Both the position numbers and the translations under genes were made by a program. From Paraburkholderia largidicola (lineage in GTDB: Bacteria > Pseudomonadota > Gammaproteobacteria > Burkholderiales > Burkholderiaceae), in NCBI RefSeq assembly GCF_013426895.1, contig NZ_AP023174.1, forward strand, positions 2,914,001 through 2,978,000: a stretch of 64,000 bases of DNA, in the 5' to 3' direction. The notes beneath the pieces are model-generated. The model had not been told where the DNA came from. It saw nothing but the letters and a program-made list of their open reading frames with translations, and searched no databases. Below are positions 52,759 through 61,402 of the stretch, piece after piece (positions within the stretch are counted from its first letter, which is position 1; each line of letters starts with the position of its first letter).

Positions 52759-54051
52759 ATGAGTTTGATGACCAAGCTAGGCCTGCGAGCGCTGGTAGCG
52801 TCGTGCCTGATCGCCGCTGGCGGTGCCGCCCATGCACAACTCAACGTCCTCGTGACGGGCGTCGGGTCCACCCAGTTCCCGATCGCCACGGCAAATTTTG
52901 CCAACGAGGCCAATTCTCCCCAGCAGATCAGCACGATCGTCCGCCAGGACCTTCAGCGCAGCGGTAAATTCACCAACATCGACGCCGGCAGCGCGCCCGT
53001 TTCGGAAGGCGATTCCGTCGATCTCGGCGCCTGGAAGGCCAAGGGCGCGAATGCGTTCGTGGCGGGCAGCGTCACCAAGCTGCCGAACGGCCAGTATCAG
53101 GTGCGCTTCAAGCTGTACGACACCGTCAATCAGCAAAGCCTCGGCGGCCTCGAACTGGTCAGCCCGGAAAGCGGCCTGCGCATGAGTGCGCACAAGGTGG
53201 CCGACTACATCTATGCGAAGCTGATGGGCGGTCGCGGCGTGTTCGCAACGCGTCTGTCGTACGTGATCAAGACGGGCAACCGTTATCAGTTGCAGATTTC
53301 CGACTCGGACGGCCAGGACGCGCACATCGCCCTCTCCAGCCCCGAGCCGATCATCTCGCCGGCATGGTCGCCTGACGGTACGAAGGTCGCATACGTGTCG
53401 TTCGAAAAGAAGAAGCCGATCGTCTACATCCACGACCTGCCTACGGGCCGCCGCGTGGTCGTGTCGGACCAGAAGGGCAACAACAGCGCACCGGCGTGGT
53501 CGCCTGACGGCCGCACGCTCGCCGTCGCCCTGTCGCGCACCGGCAGCACGCAGATTTTCGCCGTCAACGCCGACGGCAGCGGCCTGCGCCGCCTCACGCA
53601 AGGCAGCGCCATCGACACCGAGCCGTCCTACTCTCCTGACGGCCAGTCGATCTACTTCACGAGCGACCGTGGCGGCCAGCCGCAAATCTACAAAATGCCG
53701 GCCGGCGGCGAGTCCGCGGGCGGCGCGCAGCGCGTGACCTTCACGGGCAACTACAATACGAGTCCGCGCGTGAGCCCGGACGGCAAACAGCTCGCTTACA
53801 TCTCGCGCACGGGCGGGGGCTTCAAGCTGTATATCCAGGATCTGGGGTCGGGCGTCGCGACGGCGCTCACTGACACCACACATGACGAATCGCCGAGCTT
53901 CGCGGCGAATGGTCAGTACATTCTTTACGCCACTCAGGTGAACGGCCGTGGCGTGTTGGCCGCAGTATCGACAGATGGTCGGACGCGGCAGGTCCTGTCC
54001 GTTCAGGGAGGCACCGTACGCGAGCCTTCCTGGGGCCCGTTTATGCAATAA
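52759..54051 (+). CDS. tolB: Tol-Pal system periplasmic beta-propeller protein
   Basis: Periplasmic, 430 residues. Signal peptide about 1-29 ([19 protein letters not shown]). The N-terminal domain (about 30-165) with [20 protein letters not shown]; from about 190 a six-bladed propeller of WD40-like repeats, each with SPDG ([48 protein letters not shown]). Start at the ATG at 52759 with GGGGAA ten bases upstream; an ATG three codons later is possible. Binds Pal and TolA. Confidence 0.95.
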   Translation: MSLMTKLGLRALVASCLIAAGGAAHAQLNVLVTGVGSTQFPIATANFANEANSPQQISTIVRQDLQRSGKFTNIDAGSAPVSEGDSVDLGAWKAKGANAFVAGSVTKLPNGQYQVRFKLYDTVNQQSLGGLELVSPESGLRMSAHKVADYIYAKLMGGRGVFATRLSYVIKTGNRYQLQISDSDGQDAHIALSSPEPIISPAWSPDGTKVAYVSFEKKKPIVYIHDLPTGRRVVVSDQKGNNSAPAWSPDGRTLAVALSRTGSTQIFAVNADGSGLRRLTQGSAIDTEPSYSPDGQSIYFTSDRGGQPQIYKMPAGGESAGGAQRVTFTGNYNTSPRVSPDGKQLAYISRTGGGFKLYIQDLGSGVATALTDTTHDESPSFAANGQYILYATQVNGRGVLAAVSTDGRTRQVLSVQGGTVREPSWGPFMQ

Positions 54052-54070
54052 CACACAAGGAGAGTGAAGC

Positions 54071-54580
54071 ATGATGTCCAAACTTCGTATCGCGTTTGCC
54101 GTGGGTATGGTTGGCGCGCTGGCTGCATGTCATTCGGGCGTGAAGCTCGACGAAAACGCCAACAAGGGTGGCGCGACGGGCGCGCAGCCTAACCCGAACG
54201 ATGTCGCTACGGTGAACGTCGATCCGTTGAACGATCCGAACAGCCCGCTGGCCAAGCGCAGCATCTATTTCGACTTCGACAGCTACTCGGTCAAGGACGA
54301 CTACCAGCCGCTGCTGCAGCAACACGCGCAGTATCTGAAGAGCCATCCGCAACGTCACGTCCTGATCCAAGGCAACACCGACGAGCGCGGCACGAGCGAA
54401 TACAACCTCGCACTCGGCCAGAAGCGTGCTGAAGCTGTTCGCCGCTCGCTGTCGCTGCTGGGCGTTCCGGATTCGGAAATGGAAGCTGTGAGCCTGGGTA
54501 AAGAAAAGCCGCAGGCCACGGGTCATGACGAAGCGTCGTGGGCGCAAAACCGCCGCGCGGACCTCGTCTATCAACAGTAA
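54071..54580 (+). CDS. pal: Peptidoglycan-associated lipoprotein
   Basis: Outer-membrane lipoprotein, 169 residues. Signal with lipobox LAAC (Cys about 20). OmpA-like peptidoglycan-binding domain from about 60: SIYFDFDSYSVKDDYQPLLQ, then IQGNTDERGTSEYNLALGQK and RAEAVRRSLSLLGV. AAGGAG lies directly before tandem ATGs (54071, 54074). Between tolB (19 bp) and cpoB. Confidence 0.96.
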   Translation: MMSKLRIAFAVGMVGALAACHSGVKLDENANKGGATGAQPNPNDVATVNVDPLNDPNSPLAKRSIYFDFDSYSVKDDYQPLLQQHAQYLKSHPQRHVLIQGNTDERGTSEYNLALGQKRAEAVRRSLSLLGVPDSEMEAVSLGKEKPQATGHDEASWAQNRRADLVYQQ

Positions 54581-54595
54581 TAGGTGACAAGCCGT

Positions 54596-55345
54596 ATGAC
54601 GCACCGTTTCTCCTGGCTGCGCATGGCCGCAGCCGCCTGCGTCGCGGGAACGGCCGTGATGGCCCTGCCCGCGCACGCTGGCATGTTCGACGACGATCAG
54701 GCTCGCCAGGCGATTCTCGATCTGCGCACCAAGACCGAGAGTCTGTCGAGCCAGTTGTCGGCGGCTCAACGCACGATCCTCGATCAGTCCAACCGTCTCG
54801 ACCAGCTGAACCAGCAGGTCGCGACGCTGCGCGGGCAGAACGAGGACCTCGCCAATCAGGTCGCCACGTTGCAGAAGCAGCAAAAGGACTACTACACCGA
54901 CCTCGACGGTCGTCTGAAGAAGTTCGAGCCGCAGCAGCAGACCGTCGATGGCGTCGAGGGCTCCGTGCAACCGGGTGAAACGGACGCGTTCAACGCGGCT
55001 TCGCAGCAGTTCCGCAACGGGGACTTCAAGAACGCGGCGACGTCGTTCCGCAGTTTCATCACGAAGTACCCGCAAAGCCCGTATCAGCCCACGGCGCAAT
55101 ACTGGCTCGGCAACGCGCTTTACGCGCTGCGCGACTACAAGGGCTCGACGGCCGTGTGGCAAGGCGTCGTGCAGAAGTATCCGCAGCATCCGCGCGCGCC
55201 GGAGGCATTGCTGGCCATCGCGAACAACCAGCTCGAGCAAGGTCAGAAAGCCGCCGCGAAGAAGACGCTCGAACAGATCGTCGCGCAGTACGGCGGCTCG
55301 GATGTCGCGCAGTCGGCGCAAAGCAAGCTTTCGCAGATCAAGTGA
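54596..55345 (+). CDS. cpoB: Cell division coordinator CpoB (YbgF)
   Basis: Periplasmic, 249 residues. Signal peptide about 1-29 (cleavage after AHA). A coiled-coil region (about 40-100: TESLSSQLSAAQRTILDQSN, LDQLNQQVATLRGQNEDLAN) gives trimers; then a TPR region from about 130 with FNAASQQFRNGDFKNAATSF, QYWLGNALYALRDYKGSTAV, and AIANNQLEQGQKAAAKKTLE. Links PBP1B activity with Tol motion. The ATG at 54596 follows AGGTGA; a GTG at 54584 is less likely. Last gene of the operon. Confidence 0.92.
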   Translation: MTHRFSWLRMAAAACVAGTAVMALPAHAGMFDDDQARQAILDLRTKTESLSSQLSAAQRTILDQSNRLDQLNQQVATLRGQNEDLANQVATLQKQQKDYYTDLDGRLKKFEPQQQTVDGVEGSVQPGETDAFNAASQQFRNGDFKNAATSFRSFITKYPQSPYQPTAQYWLGNALYALRDYKGSTAVWQGVVQKYPQHPRAPEALLAIANNQLEQGQKAAAKKTLEQIVAQYGGSDVAQSAQSKLSQIK

Positions 55346-55451
55346 CGTGTGGTGTCCGGCACGAGCCGGGCGTCATTGAAGTTCGTTTGCTGAATGCAGT
55401 AAAACGCGCAGTGTCGACGCTTCAATAACCGATGCGCGCGCCTCTCGCCGG

Positions 55452-55486
55452 AAAGCCCGGGACTTCACCGTTCCGGGCTTTTCTTT
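55452..55486 (+). terminator. Terminator of the tol-pal-cpoB operon
   Basis: Stem AAAGCCCGG (55452-55460) with CCGGGCTTT (55473-55481), followed by TTCTTTT. About 107 bases after the cpoB stop. Confidence 0.85.
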
Positions 55487-55519
55487 TGAGTGGATTGCTT
55501 GCTGGCTGCCCGCCATCGG

Positions 55520-55548
55520 TTGACACGTTTTGGCGCGGCCGATATAAT
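55520..55548 (+). promoter_or_regulatory. Consensus sigma-70 promoter of tRNA-Lys
   Basis: Perfect TTGACA (55520-55525), 17-bp spacer, perfect TATAAT (55543-55548). Transcription would start about eight bases before the tRNA. Confidence 0.92.
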
Positions 55549-55562
55549 TCCGCTTCTCTTTT

Positions 55563-55638
55563 GGGTCGTTAGCTCAGCTGGTAGAGCAGCGGACTTTTAA
55601 TCCGTTGGTCACAGGTTCGAATCCCGTACGGCCTACCA
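55563..55638 (+). tRNA. tRNA-Lys (anticodon UUU)
   Basis: Seventy-six bases forming a full cloverleaf. The acceptor GGGTCGT pairs with ACGGCCT, with a G-U pair at the end. D-arm AGCTCAGCTGGTAGAGC; anticodon arm CGGACTTTTAATCCG with TTT at 55596-55598; T-arm GGTTCGAATCC. CCA is encoded at 55636-55638. Confidence 0.97.
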
Positions 55639-55646
55639 AAAGATTC

Positions 55647-55675
55647 AAAGGGCTTAGCTTCGGCTAAGCCCTTTT
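55647..55675 (+). terminator. Terminator after tRNA-Lys
   Basis: Perfect 12-bp stem AAAGGGCTTAGC / GCTAAGCCCTTT around a TTCG tetraloop (55659-55662), followed by TTTT-rich sequence. Confidence 0.9.
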
Positions 55676-56204
55676 CATTTCTGGCGGCAATTTCGTCATG
55701 CAAATTAACCGTCGCCATTCAGCGCCTCTACAGTCGTCAGCGGTGCCGCGTCAACATATTGGCATCGGCCCGGCTACTCGCAAACGCCGCCATTCCACAC
55801 GAAAAAATTACCCATCCCGAGTTTTATTTTCATTAAGGCTACGCCAAAATTACTGCATCGATTCAAATTGCAAACTTCATTCCGGCCAATAAAAATCCTT
55901 AATTAAATCCGAATGTCACCTGCAAACAATATGTTTTTAGAGTAGTCGTTGCACGACATCCAACACTTCAATTTCCGCCTTAAACCCTTGCCTGGCCTGC
56001 ACCAGACACATGCATCGCAATAACGGGCGCGCACCGTTTCAACCTTGTCTCAATCGGGATTCAGCCAAAATAGTGTTTTCCCGACAATAAACCCTTCTCC
56101 ATAGTCAATTTCAGCCAATTAATCCGCGTAAGCGAATTGTCTACTGCATAATTCAACCGGCCTTCAATCATCAGCGCATCTCTAACCTGAAAAGGGTTGA
56201 TCCG
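55676..56204. other. AT-rich region before the polysaccharide cluster
   Basis: About 530 bases, markedly AT-rich (55800-56140), without a supported gene. TTCAGCCAA is repeated at 56060-56068 and 56110-56118, 50 bp apart. It probably holds the promoter of the first glycosyltransferase. The drop in GC next to a tRNA is what a past insertion would leave, but no attachment-site repeat of the tRNA 3' end was seen in the rest of the window. Confidence 0.5.
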
Positions 56205-57365
56205 GTGACCGACAAATTGCTTACCGATTGGAGTACTGCGTCGCTGGGAAAAAGCACGGCGGCCGCCGACAAGCGAACCGTGTTCTACGTGCAGCCGTTG
56301 ATCGCCCACTACCGGATGGAGGTCGTCGAGTCGCTGAACCGGCTCTTTTCCGTCAAGCTTTTTGCCAGTTCGGCAGGGATGGAATCGAACGGTTTTTCGC
56401 GGGAGAACCCCGCCTGCGAGGAATTCGTCGAAACGCAGATCAGCCACGTTTTCTCGCCGGGCATCAACATGCAGCGAGAAGTCGTCGGAAGAATCGTGCG
56501 CGAGCGCCCCGCTGCCGTGCTGATGTTCGCGGACATCCGCTACCTGTCTCTCTGGCTCGCGCTGATGGCCGGTCGCGCGATGCGCATTCCCGTCCTGATC
56601 CATGGTCAGGGCCTATACCGGCATGAAGACGACGTCGGCATGATCCGCACGCTGTGCTACCGGATCGCCGTCGCACTGTCGACACAGTACATCTGCTACA
56701 CCGAGGCGTCCAAGCGTTCGCTGGAAAGCGTCGGTTGTCCTTCCGGGAAACTGATCGTGGCCGATAACTCGCTGACCGTCGAACACACCGTCGCTCCCGC
56801 CGAAAAGTCCGGCAAGGAAACGGGCATCCTGTTCCTTGGACGGCTGCGCGACGACTCGAACGTCGGCGCGCTGATCGAAGCCGTCGGCCGTCTGCGCAGC
56901 GAGGATCACCAGATCACGCTGCATCTGGTCGGCGGCGGCAAGCACGGCGCGCAGCTCAAGCGCGTGTACGGCGACCGGGACTATGTCATCTGGTACGGAC
57001 CCGTGTTCGACGAGAGCCGCATCGCGGCGATCAGCCGGTTTTGCCGTATCGGCTGCTATCCCGGCGCAGCGGGGCTGAGCGTGGTCCACATGTTCGGGCT
57101 GAGCCTGCCGCCGCTCGTTCACGACGAGCTACAGCGGCACATGGGCCCGGAACCTGGCTATGTCGAAGAAGGCAGTACGGGGTTCTTTTATCCGCGTGAA
57201 GGCGGCGTCGATGCGCTCGCGGATACGCTGCGGCGCGTCTGGACGATGTCGCCTGAAGCGATGCGCGCAGCGAGCGTCGCCGCTTATTCGAAGTATCAGC
57301 AGCTGAATTCGCCGACACTCGGAAGAAGACTGGCCGAGATCGTTCGCGCGTCGCTGAAGCCATGA
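56205..57365 (+). CDS. Glycosyltransferase, GT4-like (polysaccharide cluster)
   Basis: Product of 386 residues. The GTG at 56205 is used, with AGGG about nine bases upstream. N-terminal Rossmann-like half with FYVQPLIAHYRMEVVESLNR and a donor-binding C-terminal half starting about 205 (ILFLGRLRDDSNVGALIEAV, LHLVGGGKHGAQLKRVYGDR), with GLSVVHMFGLSLPPLVHDEL in place of the common Glu-x7-Glu motif. Probably adds a sugar to a lipid-linked exopolysaccharide or O-antigen unit at the cytoplasmic face. Convergent with the next GT. Confidence 0.82.
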   Translation: MTDKLLTDWSTASLGKSTAAADKRTVFYVQPLIAHYRMEVVESLNRLFSVKLFASSAGMESNGFSRENPACEEFVETQISHVFSPGINMQREVVGRIVRERPAAVLMFADIRYLSLWLALMAGRAMRIPVLIHGQGLYRHEDDVGMIRTLCYRIAVALSTQYICYTEASKRSLESVGCPSGKLIVADNSLTVEHTVAPAEKSGKETGILFLGRLRDDSNVGALIEAVGRLRSEDHQITLHLVGGGKHGAQLKRVYGDRDYVIWYGPVFDESRIAAISRFCRIGCYPGAAGLSVVHMFGLSLPPLVHDELQRHMGPEPGYVEEGSTGFFYPREGGVDALADTLRRVWTMSPEAMRAASVAAYSKYQQLNSPTLGRRLAEIVRASLKP

Positions 57366-57426
57366 CCGGTTCTTAAGCAGAACCCACACGGCATCCTTTC
57401 ATCTCGTCTCGAACGGAGCAGGCACC

Positions 57427-58494
57427 CTAAGCCCGCGCGCCGATCACCTGCTGCGCCAACGCCAGATAACGCTGCGCCGTATCCTGCAGCGTCAAGCCCG
57501 CCAGCGACCTCTGAACCTTGGGCTGTGCCAGTGCGCCCAGCAGCGCGGCGGCGTAGGCGGCCGTATCGTCGGTATCGACGAGTTGCACGCAAGGCAGCGT
57601 CTTCGCGAACTGGAATGGCGCGATCGTGCTCGCGACGACAGGAATCCCCGACGCCAGCGCCTCCAGAAACGCAATGCTGTGCCCTTCCGAGCGCGACGGC
57701 ATCGCGAACACACTCGACGCGCGCAGCACGCCGCTCACGTCCGTATGCGGACCATCCACGCTCACCCGGCCTTCGAGCCCGAGCTTTTTCACCAGATCCT
57801 GGATCGCGGCCAGATAGGCCGGGTCCTCGACGACGCCATACAACTGCAGCCGCACATCCGTCACCTGCGCCGCGACCTCGCGAAACGCATGCACCGTCTG
57901 CAACTGGTTCTTCACCGACGTGTACCGGCCGATCTGCACGATCTGCGGCGGCGTATCGCCCGTGCGCGGCCGGTCGTCGAAGGCAAAGCGCGACATGTCG
58001 ACACCGTTCGGGATCATCGTCAGCAGCGGATGCGAGCCGACGCAGTCCGTGTAGTCCCGCAGGTTCGCGGGCGACACGCCGATGATTGCCCTCGCCCGTG
58101 ACGACAGCACGCGCTCGACGTTGCGAAACAGCTTGCGCTCGAAATCGTTGACGGCCGAATGCATCACGTAGATCACGGGCACCTTGCTTGGCAGCGCGCG
58201 CGCATAGAACGCGGGAATCGTCGCGTGCGCAAACACGACGTCGGGCCGGAAGCGGCGCAGCACGCCCGCCAGATGCATCAGCTTGCCGGGCAGGCTCGAG
58301 CGCTTTGCCGGAAACACGCACTCGACACCGTGGCTCCCCAGTTCGCGGGTGAACGGCGCGAAGTCCGGCCGTTCGGGCATCAGCGCGGTCACGCCGACCA
58401 CGCTGCCGTCGCGCTGCTGATGTATCGCGAGATCCTTCGCCAGCACTTCCGCACCCGACAGACGCGGCTCCAGCACGAGATGAAGTATCCGCAT
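57427..58494 (-). CDS. Glycosyltransferase family 4
   Basis: Product of 355 residues. Begins MRILHLVLEPRLSGAEVLAK at the ATG at 58494, whose A overlaps the stop of the flippase gene (TGATG), so translation is coupled. GT4 features: VIYVMHSAVNDFERKLFRNV (acceptor side), IPNGVDMSRFAFDD, IVQIGRYTSVKNQLQTVHAF, and the donor motif SRSEGHSIAFLEALASGIPV (about 271-290) with the Glu-x7-Glu pattern. Cytoplasmic or peripheral membrane. Confidence 0.88.
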   Translation of the reverse strand: MRILHLVLEPRLSGAEVLAKDLAIHQQRDGSVVGVTALMPERPDFAPFTRELGSHGVECVFPAKRSSLPGKLMHLAGVLRRFRPDVVFAHATIPAFYARALPSKVPVIYVMHSAVNDFERKLFRNVERVLSSRARAIIGVSPANLRDYTDCVGSHPLLTMIPNGVDMSRFAFDDRPRTGDTPPQIVQIGRYTSVKNQLQTVHAFREVAAQVTDVRLQLYGVVEDPAYLAAIQDLVKKLGLEGRVSVDGPHTDVSGVLRASSVFAMPSRSEGHSIAFLEALASGIPVVASTIAPFQFAKTLPCVQLVDTDDTAAYAAALLGALAQPKVQRSLAGLTLQDTAQRYLALAQQVIGARA

Positions 58495-59732
58495 CACATC
58501 ACCCGCGCCGTGCGATAGATCATCCACGCAGCCGCCGAGCTCAGGCCGACCGTCATCGCCCATGCAATACCCGTGACGCCCCAGTAATGCGTCGCGGGCG
58601 GTACGCAGGCGATCAGCACGAACACCTGGATCACCGACGCCTGCGTCGTCGCTTTCGCGTCGCCGACGGCCCGCAGATACGACACTAGCACCGCGATCAG
58701 CGCACCGATCGCCATGTTGATCACGAAGATCTTGAAGAGCGGCACGGCGGGCAGCCAGGCCGGGCCGAGGATCAGTGCGAAGAGCCAGTGCGCCGCGAGC
58801 CGCAACACGATCACGACCACCACCAGCCCCAGCGCGATCACGCCGATATAGCGCTTGAAGAGCCGCGCGGCGGCATTCGGATCGGCGCGATGGCGCGCGG
58901 CGAAGGTCGGAAACAGGTATTGCGACATCGCGATAGCGGCATCGGCGAGCAGCATCTGCGCGAGCCGCGACGACATCTGATACGCGCCGAGTTGCGCGGG
59001 TCCGAGCAGCTTGCCGACCACCACCTTGTCGAACTGGTTGAGGATCAGATTGACGACGCTGCCCGCCCAGATCCAGCGGCTAAAACCAATGTAATGGCCG
59101 ATACCTGACCAGCGCAGCCGGATAGGCGGACGCGGCGACATCGTGATCCACGTGAGCGACGTCTTCAGCGATTCGCCCACGATCATCCCGAGCAGCACCG
59201 AATACGCACCCGCGCCCGCCAGCGCGAGCGCCAGCCCGCAACAGCAGTCGACGAACGCCGCCGATACCTCGATGATCGCGACATGCTGGAAACGCCGCTC
59301 GCGCTGCACGACGTAATATGCAGGCGACGCGACGCCGCGCAACAGCGGCAGCAGCGCGGCGAGCTGCAACAGCAGCAGCGCGCCGCCGAGATGGAACTGA
59401 CTGTTCATCAGCGGCGCGATCGCAACGAGCGCCGCGCCTATGACCACGCCGCGGGTTGCCAGCGTGGTCCAGACGGCGCCGAGTTCATCGCGTGTCGGCG
59501 CGGCCTGCCCCTGGATCACGGCCTGCGACAGGCCCGTATCCGACATGGCTTCCGCGATCGCGACAGCGAGCAGCGCGACGCTCACGCTGCCGATCGCCTC
59601 CGGCCCGAGAATGCGGCCGATCGCGAGAAACTTGACGGCGACGAGCCCACGCATCAATACCTGCTGCAGCAGCACCCATGTGGCTGCGCTTGAACCCAGG
59701 CCTGCCCTGAACGAAAACGCCGGTAGCCTCAT
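58494..59732 (-). CDS. Wzx-type polysaccharide flippase
   Basis: Lipid-linked repeat-unit translocator of the MATE-like/polysaccharide export family, 412 residues with about twelve hydrophobic segments. Start is uncertain: ATG at 59732, or TTG at 59741 with GGGAGA nine bases before it; the region is part of a tandem duplication. Typical blocks: LVAVKFLAIGRILGPEAIGS, GVASPAYYVVQRERRFQHVA, and VVGKLLGPAQLGAYQMSSRL. Coupled to the GT downstream. No Wzy polymerase is identifiable in the window. Confidence 0.82.
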   Translation of the reverse strand: MRLPAFSFRAGLGSSAATWVLLQQVLMRGLVAVKFLAIGRILGPEAIGSVSVALLAVAIAEAMSDTGLSQAVIQGQAAPTRDELGAVWTTLATRGVVIGAALVAIAPLMNSQFHLGGALLLLQLAALLPLLRGVASPAYYVVQRERRFQHVAIIEVSAAFVDCCCGLALALAGAGAYSVLLGMIVGESLKTSLTWITMSPRPPIRLRWSGIGHYIGFSRWIWAGSVVNLILNQFDKVVVGKLLGPAQLGAYQMSSRLAQMLLADAAIAMSQYLFPTFAARHRADPNAAARLFKRYIGVIALGLVVVVIVLRLAAHWLFALILGPAWLPAVPLFKIFVINMAIGALIAVLVSYLRAVGDAKATTQASVIQVFVLIACVPPATHYWGVTGIAWAMTVGLSSAAAWMIYRTARVM

Positions 59733-60081
59733 CGTCCGCAATGTTCTTCTCCCATGCAAAGCTGTCGACCAGAGTTGGCGCTTCAGCGCTTACTCTGGTC
59801 CCATGCAAAGCTGTCGACCAGAGTTGGCGCTTCAGCGCTCACCCCGGTCCCCGTAACCCGTTGCGCCCACATGCGAGCTGACAGACACAATCCGTCCGCC
59901 GACTCACGCACGCCGTCCCTCAAGGTAACCCGCCATACCCGCACCCGGACGCCATCTGTCAGTCAGATTCGGCAACCCGCCCCCTCCGACTGTCCGTTGT
60001 CGCCAAACAAATGGCGAAATTGTCGGTTCGCGCCGAAGACGTAATGCTAAGGTGACCGCAAGGCTGCTCCTTAAGATCGCC
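59733..60081. promoter_or_regulatory. Divergent regulatory region (flippase / glycosyltransferase)
   Basis: Apart from the 49-bp duplication, a dyad TCGCCA-N6-TGGCGA at 60000-60017 is flanked by direct TTGTCG repeats (59998-60003 and 60020-60025). It may hold promoters or operators for both polysaccharide transcripts. No gene is supported here. Confidence 0.4.
59751..59848. repeat. 49-bp tandem duplication at the 5' side of the flippase gene
   Basis: Two adjacent 49-bp units (59751-59799 and 59800-59848), nearly identical except for the last dozen bases. The first unit contains an almost perfect hairpin: ACCAGAGT (from 59769) pairs with ACTCTGGT, with GCGC-TTCA-GCGC inside; in the second unit the distal arm is changed (CACCCCGGT). 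The units lie immediately upstream of the flippase start. Confidence 0.85.
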
Positions 60082-61341
60082 ATGGAACGCGCAACCCATC
60101 TAGTGCCCATCGAAACCCCCATCGCTGACGCTGCGAGACTCGGCTACGTCGTCATCATCGAGCCAAATTTCACCGGGCATCGGTGGCGCTATGTCGAATG
60201 GATCGCACAGGCCTGCATCGAAGCCGGCTATCCCGTTCTCGTCGTGACAGAGAACTCGAACGAAGACCATCGCCTCGCCCGCGAGATCATGTCGGCGCGA
60301 CGCGAGGACTTGCAGATCGCCTTCGTCGACACCGAAAGCAAGCGTCACAGCCGAGGCCTGAAGCGCATCAGCTATGCGCGCTTCCACGCGTATTTCAAGC
60401 TCGCTTACGACTCGGTCAAGCGCGCCGAACGCGTGCGTCTCGTCGTCGTGCCGTATGTCGATTACTTCTTTCATGCGCTGCCGCTGCTCGGTTCGCCGTT
60501 CGGCAAGACGCCGTGGATCGCGATCACGATGCGCACGACGTTCCATCATCGCAAGGTCGGTGTGCGCACGCCGGGACGGCCGATCGTCAATACGGTGAAG
60601 TCGCTGCTGTTTCGCCGCGCCGTACATACGAAAGGACTGCGCACGCTGCTGTCGATCGATCCGACGTTGCCCGAATGGGTCGGCCGCGTGAAGCCGAAAC
60701 ATGGCGCATCCGTCGGCTATGTCGCCGATCCGTTCCCCGATGCGAAGGCCGAAGATCCCCTCGTCGCGCGCGAGCGCCTCGGGCTCGATCCCGCGGGCCG
60801 CTATCTGCTCGTCTACGGCTCGATCAGCGAGCGCAAGGGCATCTGCGAACTCGCGGAAGCACTCGCAGGCATGAAGGACGCGCCAACATTGCTGCTCGCC
60901 GGCGAACAGGACCAGGAAGTGCGCGGCTTCATGCGCGCGTTCATTCCAATCCTGAAGCCTGCGCCCGTGATCCTCGATCAGTTCGTTTCGAACGAGATGG
61001 AGCGCGACCTGTTCTCCGCGTGCGACGTCGTCTGGCTCGGCTACAAGGGCCACTATGGGATGAGCGGCGTGCTGGTCCAGGCATACCGATTCGACAAGCC
61101 CGTCGTCGCGACGAGCGATGGGCTGATCGGCTGGTTCTGTCGCGGTGGGCAACTCGGGCCGTGCCTCGACGATCTGTCGGCGGCATCGATCACGCAAGCG
61201 CTCGGCGAAGTCGCGGCGCAATGGGAGCGCGGCGAGAAGCATCAACGTCCGCTCGATCATCTGCTCGCGCGCAACACGCTCGGTCAATTCAAGGAAACGC
61301 TGCGTCAGGCGATCACAGCGGCTGTCGGAACACGCGTCTGA
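60082..61341 (+). CDS. Glycosyltransferase family 4-like
   Basis: Product of 419 residues. Start uncertain: ATG at 60082 chosen, GTG at 60052 possible, neither with a good ribosome binding site. N-terminal YVVIIEPNFTGHRWRYVEWI resembles GT4 proteins acting near the membrane. The C-terminal half has LLVYGSISERKGICELAEAL and APTLLLAGEQDQEVRGFMRA, and YKGHYGMSGVLVQAYRFDKP as the donor-site segment. Plus-strand member of the surface-polysaccharide cluster, convergent with the acyltransferase. Confidence 0.8.
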   Translation: MERATHLVPIETPIADAARLGYVVIIEPNFTGHRWRYVEWIAQACIEAGYPVLVVTENSNEDHRLAREIMSARREDLQIAFVDTESKRHSRGLKRISYARFHAYFKLAYDSVKRAERVRLVVVPYVDYFFHALPLLGSPFGKTPWIAITMRTTFHHRKVGVRTPGRPIVNTVKSLLFRRAVHTKGLRTLLSIDPTLPEWVGRVKPKHGASVGYVADPFPDAKAEDPLVARERLGLDPAGRYLLVYGSISERKGICELAEALAGMKDAPTLLLAGEQDQEVRGFMRAFIPILKPAPVILDQFVSNEMERDLFSACDVVWLGYKGHYGMSGVLVQAYRFDKPVVATSDGLIGWFCRGGQLGPCLDDLSAASITQALGEVAAQWERGEKHQRPLDHLLARNTLGQFKETLRQAITAAVGTRV

Positions 61342-61402
61342 TCCGGCGCGTGCATCGCAGCCGCGATCCCATCGTGCATCAGCGTGTGCGCAGGCGTACT
61401 GC

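Noticed and set aside
55563..55638. Attachment site pair for an island at tRNA-Lys
   Set aside because: No second copy of the tRNA 3' end and no integrase within the window.
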